A DNA stretch of 11,973 bases from CAYHKY01 sp964357355. Its GTDB lineage: Bacteria; Patescibacteriota; Microgenomatia; UBA10105. The translations under genes were made by a program, and so were the position numbers. Positions 1-5,859 of the stretch are shown one piece after another. Below the pieces are notes generated by a model. It worked only from the letters and a program-made list of their open reading frames with translations, was not told the origin of the DNA and searched no databases. The DNA lies in NCBI GenBank assembly GCA_964357355.1, contig CAYHKY010000047.1, forward strand, positions 1 to 11,973, read 5' to 3'. Position 1 is the first letter of the stretch. Every line of letters begins with the position of its first letter.

Positions 1-1461
1 GCCTCCGGCTCCGCATGAACCTCCTCCAGAACCCGCGGCAACCTGAGCATCAGTCGTGCCTTGGACTTGAGCAGCGGGAGCAGCAGGATTGCCGCTACCC
101 TCAATCACTGTGAACGAACCTCGAAACATGCCCATCATGCATGAAAAAGGAATTTTTCCTGTTTCTTTAGGAGTAAACTCAAATGTATTTTCTCCTGGAT
201 GAAGGTTAGTTCGGATACCAATTTTGGAAGCCAATATACTTGCCGCACATGAATTGGGATCGAGAGATGTGATAATCCACTTTACCGGAATGCCTGCTTT
301 AAGCGTAAACGAATTTGGCTCATACCCGGCGCTGGTTTGCTTCATACGGACAATTTGGACATTGCCTTCCAGAGTAACTGCATTGTTGTCACTTGTAGCT
401 GCCAGGACATTGGTGCCGGTTGCAATTAGAGAATTTACATCCCAGCCCAACAAATTTAAACCATTATTCAGATTAAACAGCGATAAAGCAACGACGATTA
501 CTCCGGCAAATTTGAAAAACTTTTGTGCAAATACTCCCTTAACCAATGACGTAATTCCACCGATCCCTAAAAGTCCAGGTGCCGTACCAAGCGCAAATAC
601 TCCCATGATGGCAGCTCCCGCTAAGGGATTACCGGTTGAAATTGCATACAGTTGCATGGCTTGGGTAAAACCGCAGGGGAGAAAAAATGTAGTTGCTCCC
701 ATGATAAATGAATTTTTGTGAGAATATTCTTGGTTCTTTTGGTCTTTAATACCAAACAATTTGCTAATGCTTTTGGGTAGTGTCAGTTTGAAATTCTCCA
801 GTCTGGGCAGTAATCCCGTTAGTTGGATTCCAATGGTCAACATAACGAGTGCCACGGCCAGAGTCATGATTCCCAGAGAAAATCCGGACAGTTGAAACAT
901 TGAGCCGGCTAAACCGATAACTCCGCCTAAAATTGTATAAGACAAAATCCTGCCGGCATTAAAAAACAGGTGAGGTTTAAATTTTTCAAGCCCTGACGCA
1001 TTTGGTCTAATCTCAGAAAACCGCGCTGATACTCCTAAAATCAAACCTCCTACTAAAGCCATGCAGGTAGAAAAACCCGCAGTCAATCCAATAAGCGCCA
1101 CGGTAACCAGATTTGTCGGGTGCGAGGCTGAAACCGCAAAAAGTTTGGTCAGACCCAAGATACTAACAATTACATACATTGCTCCGAGGGCAAATAATGC
1201 ATAAAATATGTCGATGTAATCATCCAGTTTTTTGGAAAACCAGGGTTTTTTTTCATTAAATCCAACATCATACCCGGCTTTCTTAACTGCATTTTCTACG
1301 TCTATTGCGTTCAGGGATTTTTCGTAATGAACGATAGCACAGGCTTTTTTCTCACTCACTTCAACTTTTGTGACACCCGGGATTTGGGACACTTCATCTT
1401 CTATTAAAAGCTCACATGAGCGGCAGTGCATGCCGGAAATGGGAACAGTAGTTTTGTTCAT
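1..1461 (-). CDS. HMA domain - TauE/SafE (DsbD_2-like) membrane transporter - cupredoxin fusion, C-terminus cut by window edge
   Basis: This frame is open from an ATG at 1461 to the left edge, giving 487 codons without a stop. Residues 1-70 form a heavy-metal-associated domain with the metal motif GMHCRSCE (Cys13, Cys16). Residues about 85-340 hold at least six hydrophobic segments of a TauE/SafE or DsbD_2-like transporter, with conserved-looking cysteines in FSTCMALVGG (Cys133) and FLPCGFTQ (Cys263). Residues 365-455 resemble a cupredoxin-1 domain, with Cys405 and the ligand-like motif SCMMGMFRG. A Pro/Ala/Gly-rich tail follows. The family is associated with copper or other soft-metal handling; the exact metal and direction of transport are inference. 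AGGA lies about 9 bases before the ATG. The gene follows a two-component system by 69 bp and has its own box and -10 at 1483-1514, so metal-responsive control is likely. Confidence 0.9.
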   Translation of the reverse strand, partial: MNKTTVPISGMHCRSCELLIEDEVSQIPGVTKVEVSEKKACAIVHYEKSLNAIDVENAVKKAGYDVGFNEKKPWFSKKLDDYIDIFYALFALGAMYVIVSILGLTKLFAVSASHPTNLVTVALIGLTAGFSTCMALVGGLILGVSARFSEIRPNASGLEKFKPHLFFNAGRILSYTILGGVIGLAGSMFQLSGFSLGIMTLAVALVMLTIGIQLTGLLPRLENFKLTLPKSISKLFGIKDQKNQEYSHKNSFIMGATTFFLPCGFTQAMQLYAISTGNPLAGAAIMGVFALGTAPGLLGIGGITSLVKGVFAQKFFKFAGVIVVALSLFNLNNGLNLLGWDVNSLIATGTNVLAATSDNNAVTLEGNVQIVRMKQTSAGYEPNSFTLKAGIPVKWIITSLDPNSCAASILASKIGIRTNLHPGENTFEFTPKETGKIPFSCMMGMFRGSFTVIEGSGNPAAPAAQVQGTTDAQVAAGSGGGSCGAGG

Positions 1462-1482
1462 ATGAGGAATATCCTACCAAGG

Positions 1483-1514
1483 CTGATATTAAGATTTGAT
1501 GAATAAGAAATGAG
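1483..1514 (-). promoter_or_regulatory. Candidate response-regulator box and -10 for the metal fusion gene
   Basis: Read on the minus strand, two consecutive 11-mers, CTCATTTCTTA (1514-1504) and TTCATCAAATC (1503-1493), are followed after 4 bases by TATCAG (1488-1483) as the -10. The proximal 11-mer matches each half-site of the box before the response regulator (3224-3245) at 10 of 11 positions. The distance to the -10 is also the same in both. Transcription would start near 1476, leaving a short leader that holds the AGGA before the ATG at 1461. Which regulator binds here is inferred, not shown. Confidence 0.5.
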
Positions 1515-1530
1515 GAGTTCTTAATAAATG

Positions 1531-2532
1531 TTATGATTTAGCTTCAGGGAAGGTAACGGTAAATGTTGCTCCGCGTTCGACATTATTTTTAACAGTCAGG
1601 ATTCCTTTTAGAGCCGTAATGATTGAATGAGCAATAGCCAAGCCCAAACCTGTACCATCCACTCGATGTGATTTGTAACCCCGATAAAACCGGTCAAATA
1701 TATGGAGAATATCTTCTTCCGCAATTCCTTCACCTGTATCTTTCACCTTTACTGTTACTAGATTATGATCTTGAGTCAAAGTAAGTGATATCGTGCCTTT
1801 CGCAGTGTATTTGATGGCGTTATCAACTATGTTTAATAGTGCTCGGAAGATTTTGTCTCTACTTCCTGTCACGTACACGTCTTTTTCTAACCGTTTCACT
1901 GCTTGTAGTTTTTTACGCATCCCAAGTTGAGTTGCGATTTCATGCAGTTCATCTAAAACTTCCGTAAGATTGGTTTTCTCTGTAACCATATTCGTTTTGT
2001 CAGCTTCAGCCCAGGCTAAATCGAGTACGTCACTGACTGTGTTCGTCAGTTTCTGGTTATCAATGAGAAGATCAGCGGTTGCCTTTTGATACTCTTCATT
2101 TGTTCGTTTTTTTGAGAGGAGTACTTCAATGGTGCTGCGCTCCGTCGCAAGTGGAGTTTTTAATTCATGTGCGACATCACCAATAAACTGGCGCTCCCGG
2201 GTAAAAGCTTCATGTAGTCGCGACAGTAAGTGATTGAAAGCATCAGCCAATTCTCCAATTTCATCTTTACTTGCTATATCAGTAATTCTCTGGTCCAGAT
2301 TTTGACTTGTTATTGTGCGTATCTTTTCTGAAAGCCTGGTGAGTTCATTAGTCATTTTTCGGATGATAAAGAGGCCTACAAGAGCCAGGACAATAAGCAG
2401 GATGATAAAGAGGATATTTCCGTATGCTAAAGAAAACAAATGGACCGCCAGATAAAAATACAGGGTGACAGCAAGTAGTGAAGTCGCATACCAAAAAAAC
2501 AATTTTCCCCGCAGACCTTTAAAAAGATTCAT
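1531..2532 (-). CDS. Sensor histidine kinase with two TM helices and almost no external loop
   Basis: This 333-residue membrane kinase should autophosphorylate and pass phosphate to the regulator encoded just before it. Two hydrophobic helices (about 12-32 and 38-58) are separated by only a few residues. A HAMP domain (about 58-110) follows. The HisKA H-box VAHELKTPL has phospho-acceptor His122. The ATPase domain has N-box IVDNAIKYT (Asn238), G1 DTGEGI (Asp265), F-box DRFYRG and G2 GTGLGLAI. All catalytic boxes are intact. With so short a loop, the signal is probably sensed within or next to the membrane or by a partner protein. The ATG overlaps the regulator's TGA (ATGA), which implies translational coupling. 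The metal-binding transporter gene downstream suggests a metal or copper-stress cue; this is inference. Confidence 0.95.
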   Translation of the reverse strand: MNLFKGLRGKLFFWYATSLLAVTLYFYLAVHLFSLAYGNILFIILLIVLALVGLFIIRKMTNELTRLSEKIRTITSQNLDQRITDIASKDEIGELADAFNHLLSRLHEAFTRERQFIGDVAHELKTPLATERSTIEVLLSKKRTNEEYQKATADLLIDNQKLTNTVSDVLDLAWAEADKTNMVTEKTNLTEVLDELHEIATQLGMRKKLQAVKRLEKDVYVTGSRDKIFRALLNIVDNAIKYTAKGTISLTLTQDHNLVTVKVKDTGEGIAEEDILHIFDRFYRGYKSHRVDGTGLGLAIAHSIITALKGILTVKNNVERGATFTVTFPEAKS

Positions 2533-3203
2533 ATGTTTTCGCTTATCTTATATCCAACTCCATGGATAGTGTGAATCAGTTTTTTAGAAGTGTTTTTGTC
2601 TATTTTCCTGCGTAAATTTGCTAAAAATACATCAACAACATTACTCATTCCGTCAAAATTATAATCCCACACATGCTCAGTGATCATGGTACGTGTAACC
2701 ACTTCATTTTTGTGATGCAGTAAAAACTCAAGGATGGCAAATTCCTTTGGTGTAAGCGTGACATGCTTGCTGTCTCGCGCTACCGTGTGTTTTAAAGGAT
2801 CAACCACCAAACCAGCAATTTCTAGTGTAGTTTCCGAATTTTGACCAGTACGCCGAATGAGTGCCCTTATTCTTGAGCGTAACTCTAAGAACGAAAAGGG
2901 CTTAGTCATGTAATCATCCGCTCCGTTATCAAGTCCCATGACTTTATCTTCAACTGCAGATTTTGCAGTGAGCATTAGTATTGGAGTTTTATGACCTTTT
3001 TTGCGGATGTTTTTGCAGACGGTAATTCCATCGACTTTAGGTAGCATGACGTCGAGTAGTATCAAATCATAACTTTCAGATTCTGCCAAAAACTCACCTT
3101 CCTCACCATCAAAGGCGGTATCAACAGCAAATCCATCTTCTACAAGTCCTTTTTTGATGACGTTTGACAATCGACGTTCATCTTCAACCAGTAATATCCG
3201 CAT
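2529..3203 (-). CDS. OmpR/PhoB-family response regulator (first system)
   Basis: With the start at 3203 this is a 224-residue transcription factor. The receiver domain (about 1-118) has acidic pocket Glu7/Asp8, phospho-acceptor Asp51 in LLDVMLP, Thr79 in MLTAKS and Lys101 in TKPF. The winged-helix effector (about 125-224) has the recognition-helix segment SNVVDVFLANLRRKI and wing GVGYKI. An in-frame ATG at 3242 would add 13 residues, but MRILLVEDE is the usual family start. The extra stretch also overlaps the -10 TATAAT at 3214-3219 and the repeat box at 3224-3245, so I prefer 3203; the mRNA would then be nearly leaderless. It overlaps the kinase gene by 4 bp. Recognition-helix residues resemble those of the second regulator (SNTVDVHIATLRKKI). 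Confidence 0.95.
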   Translation of the reverse strand: MRILLVEDERRLSNVIKKGLVEDGFAVDTAFDGEEGEFLAESESYDLILLDVMLPKVDGITVCKNIRKKGHKTPILMLTAKSAVEDKVMGLDNGADDYMTKPFSFLELRSRIRALIRRTGQNSETTLEIAGLVVDPLKHTVARDSKHVTLTPKEFAILEFLLHHKNEVVTRTMITEHVWDYNFDGMSNVVDVFLANLRRKIDKNTSKKLIHTIHGVGYKISENI

Positions 3204-3213
3204 ATATGGCTTC

Positions 3214-3245
3214 ATTATAGTCTGTTTTGATGAAGATTTCATGAA
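3214..3245 (-). promoter_or_regulatory. Promoter of the first two-component operon with PhoB-like direct-repeat box
   Basis: On the minus strand, TTCATGAAATC (3245-3235) is followed directly by TTCATCAAAAC (3234-3224), a 9/11 direct repeat with 11-bp period. Four bases later comes a perfect TATAAT (3219-3214). Paired 11-bp direct repeats next to a -10 are the usual target layout for PhoB/OmpR regulators, so autoregulation is likely. Viewed on the plus strand, ATGAAGATTTC is repeated exactly in tandem (3230-3251). Transcription would begin only a few bases before the ATG at 3203. Confidence 0.65.
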
Positions 3246-3251
3246 GATTTC

Positions 3252-3280
3252 TTCATCTTTCCTTCAGAGTTCCCTAATAG
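3252..3280 (+). promoter_or_regulatory. Candidate regulator box pointing toward the DUF2933-like gene
   Basis: On the plus strand TTCATCTTTCC (3252-3262) and TTCAGAGTTCC (3263-3273) are 11-bp direct repeats matching at 8 of 11 positions. They share the TTCA start of the minus-strand box next door. A weak -10 such as TAATAG (3275-3280) or TACAGT (3290-3295) could serve the gene at 3321. The -10 is not convincing, so the promoter assignment is tentative although the repeat itself is clear. Confidence 0.35.
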
Positions 3281-3320
3281 ATGGAGGAGTACAGTAAGTG
3301 TCAAAAGGAGCTGTTTCAGT

Positions 3321-3521
3321 ATGAATTTGCAAACCACTTCAGAAGTTAAACAAAATTCGGCTCAAAAAATATTGGGTATCTGTCTTGCACTGGCAACTAT
3401 TGCATTTATAGCAATAGCTGTATTCAAAATTTCACCAATGAATTTAGTATTAGCAGGAAGTTTGCTGCTTTGTCCACTGCTTCACCTCTGGATGATGAAA
3501 GACGGAAGTCATAAGCATTAA
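3321..3521 (+). CDS. Small DUF2933-like membrane protein
   Basis: This 66-residue protein has a polar N-terminus, two hydrophobic helices (about 17-35 and 40-57) and a short tail ending DGSHKH. The second helix and tail, LLLCPLLHLWMMKDGSHKH, have the layout I associate with DUF2933 proteins (CPL-x-HL-x-M followed by a His-rich end). These often sit near copper and other metal-resistance genes. AAAGGAG precedes the ATG by 11 bases. The gene is divergent from the two-component operon and shares its regulatory region, so co-regulation is likely. Cys, Met and His residues at the membrane exit could bind metal; the function is not established. Confidence 0.75.
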   Translation: MNLQTTSEVKQNSAQKILGICLALATIAFIAIAVFKISPMNLVLAGSLLLCPLLHLWMMKDGSHKH

Positions 3522-3539
3522 AAAAAAGAGGTGAAAACT

Positions 3540-3611
3540 ATGAGTATTTGCTCAAGCGTTACCCGTACGGAACACATTCCGCAATCCCAAACGATTTTCA
3601 TAATTTCCTGA
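3540..3611 (+). CDS. Possible 23-residue small ORF or gene remnant
   Basis: GAGGTG lies 7 bases before an ATG that opens 23 codons (begins MSICSS, ends IFIIS) closed by TGA. It follows the DUF2933-like gene by 18 bp, as a second operon gene would. The ribosome binding site is stronger than most in this window, but the peptide resembles nothing I know. It could be a genuine small protein or the 5' remnant of a broken gene; the sequence after the stop shows no convincing coding continuation. Confidence 0.25.
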   Translation: MSICSSVTRTEHIPQSQTIFIIS

Positions 3612-3706
3612 TCGAGAGAGCTTAAACTCTTTTGTGCAACCTGCATACTGCTGTTTGTAGTATCTCACTCATCAACATTCAACACTCACCAAAGCTTTAG
3701 GATACC

Positions 3707-3728
3707 TTCACACTTTCTTAACCCTTTA
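3707..3728 (+). promoter_or_regulatory. Weak candidate regulator box in the gap
   Basis: TTCACACTTTC and TTAACCCTTTA are adjacent 11-mers identical at 8 of 11 positions. They begin with TTCA/TTAA like the boxes at 3224-3273. The -10 candidates downstream (TATTAG 3731-3736, TATATA 3747-3752) are poor or at a different spacing, and the next gene is about 250 bp away. Confidence 0.2.
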
Positions 3729-3880
3729 TTTATTAGACTGGGCTCATATATACGGTTATGGAAATTGGCTTCCCAGGTAGTATGATGAAAGTTTGATTAG
3801 TCATGTTCATGATTGTATACTCGTCATAGCTGGTTTGTCCCGCCAAGCATTAAAATTATGAAGATGTAGGCGGATCATAT

Positions 3881-3949
3881 CAACTTAGAGGAGTATATGG
3901 CCGTCTGCCTGCCGGCGAGGCAGGGAACAAATTCAAGTATGTAAGCTAT
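3881..3949 (+). repeat. Copy A of a 48-bp duplicated promoter-like element, split by a 21-bp insert
   Basis: With the insert at 3904-3924 removed, this stretch matches the reverse complement of 11922-11969 at 45 of 48 bases; all three differences are A/G changes. The conserved parts read CTTAGAGG-R-GTATATGGCCG upstream and GAACAAATTCAAGTATGTA-R-GCTAT downstream. At the other copy the element ends in a TATAAT before a response-regulator gene. Here the equivalent hexamer is TATGCT (3947-3952). TTCA starts 15 bases before the hexamer, as it does in the first system's promoters. The element probably drives the unit at 3976-5859. Confidence 0.8.
3904..3924 (+). repeat. 21-bp palindromic mini-insert (CTGCCT ... 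AGGCAG)
   Basis: The insert contains CTGCCT (3905-3910) and its complement AGGCAG (3918-3923) around a GCCGGC core. It is G+C-rich, unlike its surroundings, and is absent from the otherwise matching copy at 11922-11969. This marks it as a later insertion, or a deletion in the other copy. It looks like a degenerate form of the palindrome CTGCCTGCCGGCAGGCAG. Confidence 0.7.
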
Positions 3950-3975
3950 GCTTGCTGTCGGATTTTTATTTGAAT

Positions 3976-4371
3976 ATGCTAAATGTTAATTACCCCAATA
4001 AAAACAAACAGGTAATGTTGGGACTTTTGCGGGATATAGTTTCCAGGGCAAACATTGACGCAAACCCATTTTTGCACAAGCTTCCTGATTTTTTTGAAAA
4101 TAATATTTTAAAGCCTGTTTCTTTAAAAGGTTATCTGGTGTTTGCGGAAAACGCGATTCAGGTAGAATCATCTGACATGGTTATTGATGCACTAAAGATA
4201 TTAAACAAACTTATCGATCCGGAAAGCGGTAATTTATTGTCCTTGACGCCTGATATGTTGGAGGACAATAGATATTTTAAATGGAAGGAATTTGGTTCGC
4301 ACCGTGATCCGATTAGCGTGATATCCCATATAGTCAATAAATGCGCACTTGTCTTGAATTTAGGAAAATAA
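3976..4371 (+). CDS. Unknown protein, 131 residues
   Basis: I do not recognise this protein. It appears soluble and mostly helical, with no signal peptide, membrane segment or cysteine cluster. The frame is open upstream to a TTG at 3952 (139 residues). That codon overlaps the presumed -10 (3947-3952), so the ATG at 3976 is the better start; no clear Shine-Dalgarno is present for either. It is the first gene after duplicated element A and lies 81 bp before the SGNH hydrolase, so it is probably co-transcribed with it. Codon use and length support a real gene. Confidence 0.7.
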   Translation: MLNVNYPNKNKQVMLGLLRDIVSRANIDANPFLHKLPDFFENNILKPVSLKGYLVFAENAIQVESSDMVIDALKILNKLIDPESGNLLSLTPDMLEDNRYFKWKEFGSHRDPISVISHIVNKCALVLNLGK

Positions 4372-4452
4372 AATTACAAAAACTTGTAATACTCTCCGGA
4401 TACGAATAGTTTCAGGTGCATAAATTTAGCGTGAAGTCCGAAATTGCGTTGT

Positions 4453-5526
4453 ATGAAAAGTTTTGTAATGATTCTGTCGATTAGTATACTTAGTTTAGCA
4501 ATAGTTACATTTATTGGTTATTCTGCTCCTGTATATTCCCAAAGTCCACCCTCAATAGGAATCATGAGTGATAGTAATAGCGATGAATATCGGGCAGATG
4601 ACAACCGTGGAGGTATATATGCTGCAACTACTTTGAATTGGGTTGAGATTTTAGTTCGGGAACGAAATTTTAACGTCGGTATATGGGGGACCAGGAGTGA
4701 ACCGAGAAGAAGCGGGTATGCGTATAATTGGGCCCGAAGTGGAGCCACCGCAAATACTATGATTTCCGTGGGTCAACATTGGGGACTGGCTCAACAAGTA
4801 GCGAGTGGATTGATAAATACTGTAGTACTTCAAATTGGCGGGAATGACTTCGCCTGGTATAGAAGCGATGGTTATGAACCCATCTATTCAGGTACTCTTA
4901 TCGGAAATGCGCTCCAGCAAAAACTTGAAGCTATTGTCACCGATATCACAACTGCGGTTGAAACTGTGCTCGCTGCAGGCCAAGTGAAATTTTTACTGGT
5001 ATCTGTCCCTGATCAGAATTTAAGTCCGGTAGTACTTGCTACATTTCCGGATCCGGTTAAGCGGGCTAGAGTGGGTGAAGCAATATCCTACGTAAATTCT
5101 AAACTTCAGTTGCTGGCTCAAGAAAAAGGAATTTCTTATATTGATATGAATTCCTATTATTTGGAGTTGCAGGCAACCCGCGGGAATCCTGATGGGTCTT
5201 TTACCGTGGGTGGTGAAGTGATTAGCATGAGCTCATTTGGAGATGAACCGCACCACGGTATTTTGGGGGATCAGATACACGGCGGGACTGTTATCGAAGG
5301 TCTGCTCGCGACTAAATTTATTAGTCTCATAAATGAGTTGAATGGAACAAACATTCTTCCGCTTTCAGACAGTGAAATTTTATCCGCTGCAGGAATCTTG
5401 TCTTGTACTGATTCTGATCAAAACGGCAAAGTAAATGCACTGGATTTCGGGAAAATGGTTCGGCTCAATGCCCAGCCTCAACTATTGAGAAGCGTTATTA
5501 GTAATTGGTTAAGTGCGTGTATTTAG
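4453..5526 (+). CDS. Secreted SGNH/GDSL-type hydrolase with single dockerin-like EF-hand at the C-terminus
   Basis: From the ATG at 4453 the protein has 357 residues; the frame also allows a TTG at 4444. Residues 1-30 form a signal peptide with a long hydrophobic core ending near VYSQS. The SGNH blocks are present: MSDSNSDEY with nucleophile Ser41 (SDS in place of GDS), ARSGAT with Gly97, IGGNDF with Asn131, and GDQIH with the Asp273/His276 pair. It is therefore probably an active esterase or lipase acting outside the cytoplasm on acyl or acetyl esters; the substrate is unknown. Residues 320-331 form a 12-residue calcium-binding loop (Asp320, Asp322, Asn324, Lys326, Asp331) of dockerin type. 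Only one loop is seen where dockerins normally have two. Cys318 and Cys356 flank this module and may form a disulfide. Confidence 0.9.
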   Translation: MKSFVMILSISILSLAIVTFIGYSAPVYSQSPPSIGIMSDSNSDEYRADDNRGGIYAATTLNWVEILVRERNFNVGIWGTRSEPRRSGYAYNWARSGATANTMISVGQHWGLAQQVASGLINTVVLQIGGNDFAWYRSDGYEPIYSGTLIGNALQQKLEAIVTDITTAVETVLAAGQVKFLLVSVPDQNLSPVVLATFPDPVKRARVGEAISYVNSKLQLLAQEKGISYIDMNSYYLELQATRGNPDGSFTVGGEVISMSSFGDEPHHGILGDQIHGGTVIEGLLATKFISLINELNGTNILPLSDSEILSAAGILSCTDSDQNGKVNALDFGKMVRLNAQPQLLRSVISNWLSACI

Positions 5527-5535
5527 AGGTCAATT

Positions 5536-5859
5536 ATGTTCAAAAAATGCATCCCGTGCCGGTTGTTTTTAGCAATTCTGATTGCAGTACTCATATTGCT
5601 GCTGATATTTATCACCGGACAAATTGTCTCAATATCAAAAACGGGTAGGATTTCGCCTGCAAATAACGTTCCCTATGAAAAAGGCGGGTCCGTCAATCCC
5701 GAAGTTACACCTATGGCTTTTCCGCCAGGGTATGTCTGTCCGGTTTCCGGTTGGGTAGACTGTATGCCCGGTCCGGGAGTTGAGAAGTCATATTGTGCTC
5801 CTGAGTTTATTAAATGGGCGCAAGATAATTGTCCTAATTTTCAAGGCGTGGCGTATTAA
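5536..5859 (+). CDS. Small membrane-anchored Cys-rich exported protein
   Basis: This 107-residue protein has one hydrophobic segment (about 9-30) after a short basic N-terminus containing Cys5 and Cys8. A polar stretch and an exported domain with four cysteines (68, 76, 87, 99) follow; the latter includes GWVDCMPGPG and WAQDNCPNFQG. Even spacing of the cysteines suggests two disulfides. AGAGGT precedes the ATG, and the start lies 9 bp after the hydrolase stop, so the two genes form an operon and may act together at the cell surface. No lipobox is evident. The 3' end overlaps the convergent gene by 26 bp. The function is unknown to me. Confidence 0.85.
   Translation: MFKKCIPCRLFLAILIAVLILLLIFITGQIVSISKTGRISPANNVPYEKGGSVNPEVTPMAFPPGYVCPVSGWVDCMPGPGVEKSYCAPEFIKWAQDNCPNFQGVAY

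Larger units (their letters stand above)
3522..3880 (+). other. Gap of about 360 bp with little recognisable content
   Basis: No long ORF occurs on either strand. The stretch holds a 23-codon ORF with a good ribosome binding site (3540-3611) and a weak 11-bp direct repeat (3707-3728). I found no strong hairpin followed by a T-tract and no RNA gene I recognise. It may hold promoter sequence or the remains of a decayed gene. Confidence 0.5.

Noticed and set aside
224..721. Plus-strand open frame of 165 codons
   Set aside because: It lies opposite the HMA-TauE/SafE-cupredoxin gene, whose minus-strand frame has clear domains; the plus frame has no motifs and is a shadow.
2529..3242. Longer first response regulator starting at 3242, and possible recoding of TGA
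   Set aside because: The longer start overlaps the promoter and box. Recoding of TGA is unlikely because several well-defined genes here end at TGA at their expected family lengths.
3986..4171. Minus-strand open frame inside the unknown gene
   Set aside because: Short, no ribosome binding site, and opposite a longer frame in a consistent operon.
4374..4389. Hairpin TTACAA/TTGTAA after the unknown gene
   Set aside because: A 6-bp A+T-rich stem without a T-tract, within what looks like a continuous operon; too weak to call a terminator.
4518..4833. Two minus-strand frames inside the SGNH hydrolase gene
   Set aside because: The hydrolase has signal peptide and catalytic motifs in the plus frame; these are antisense shadows.
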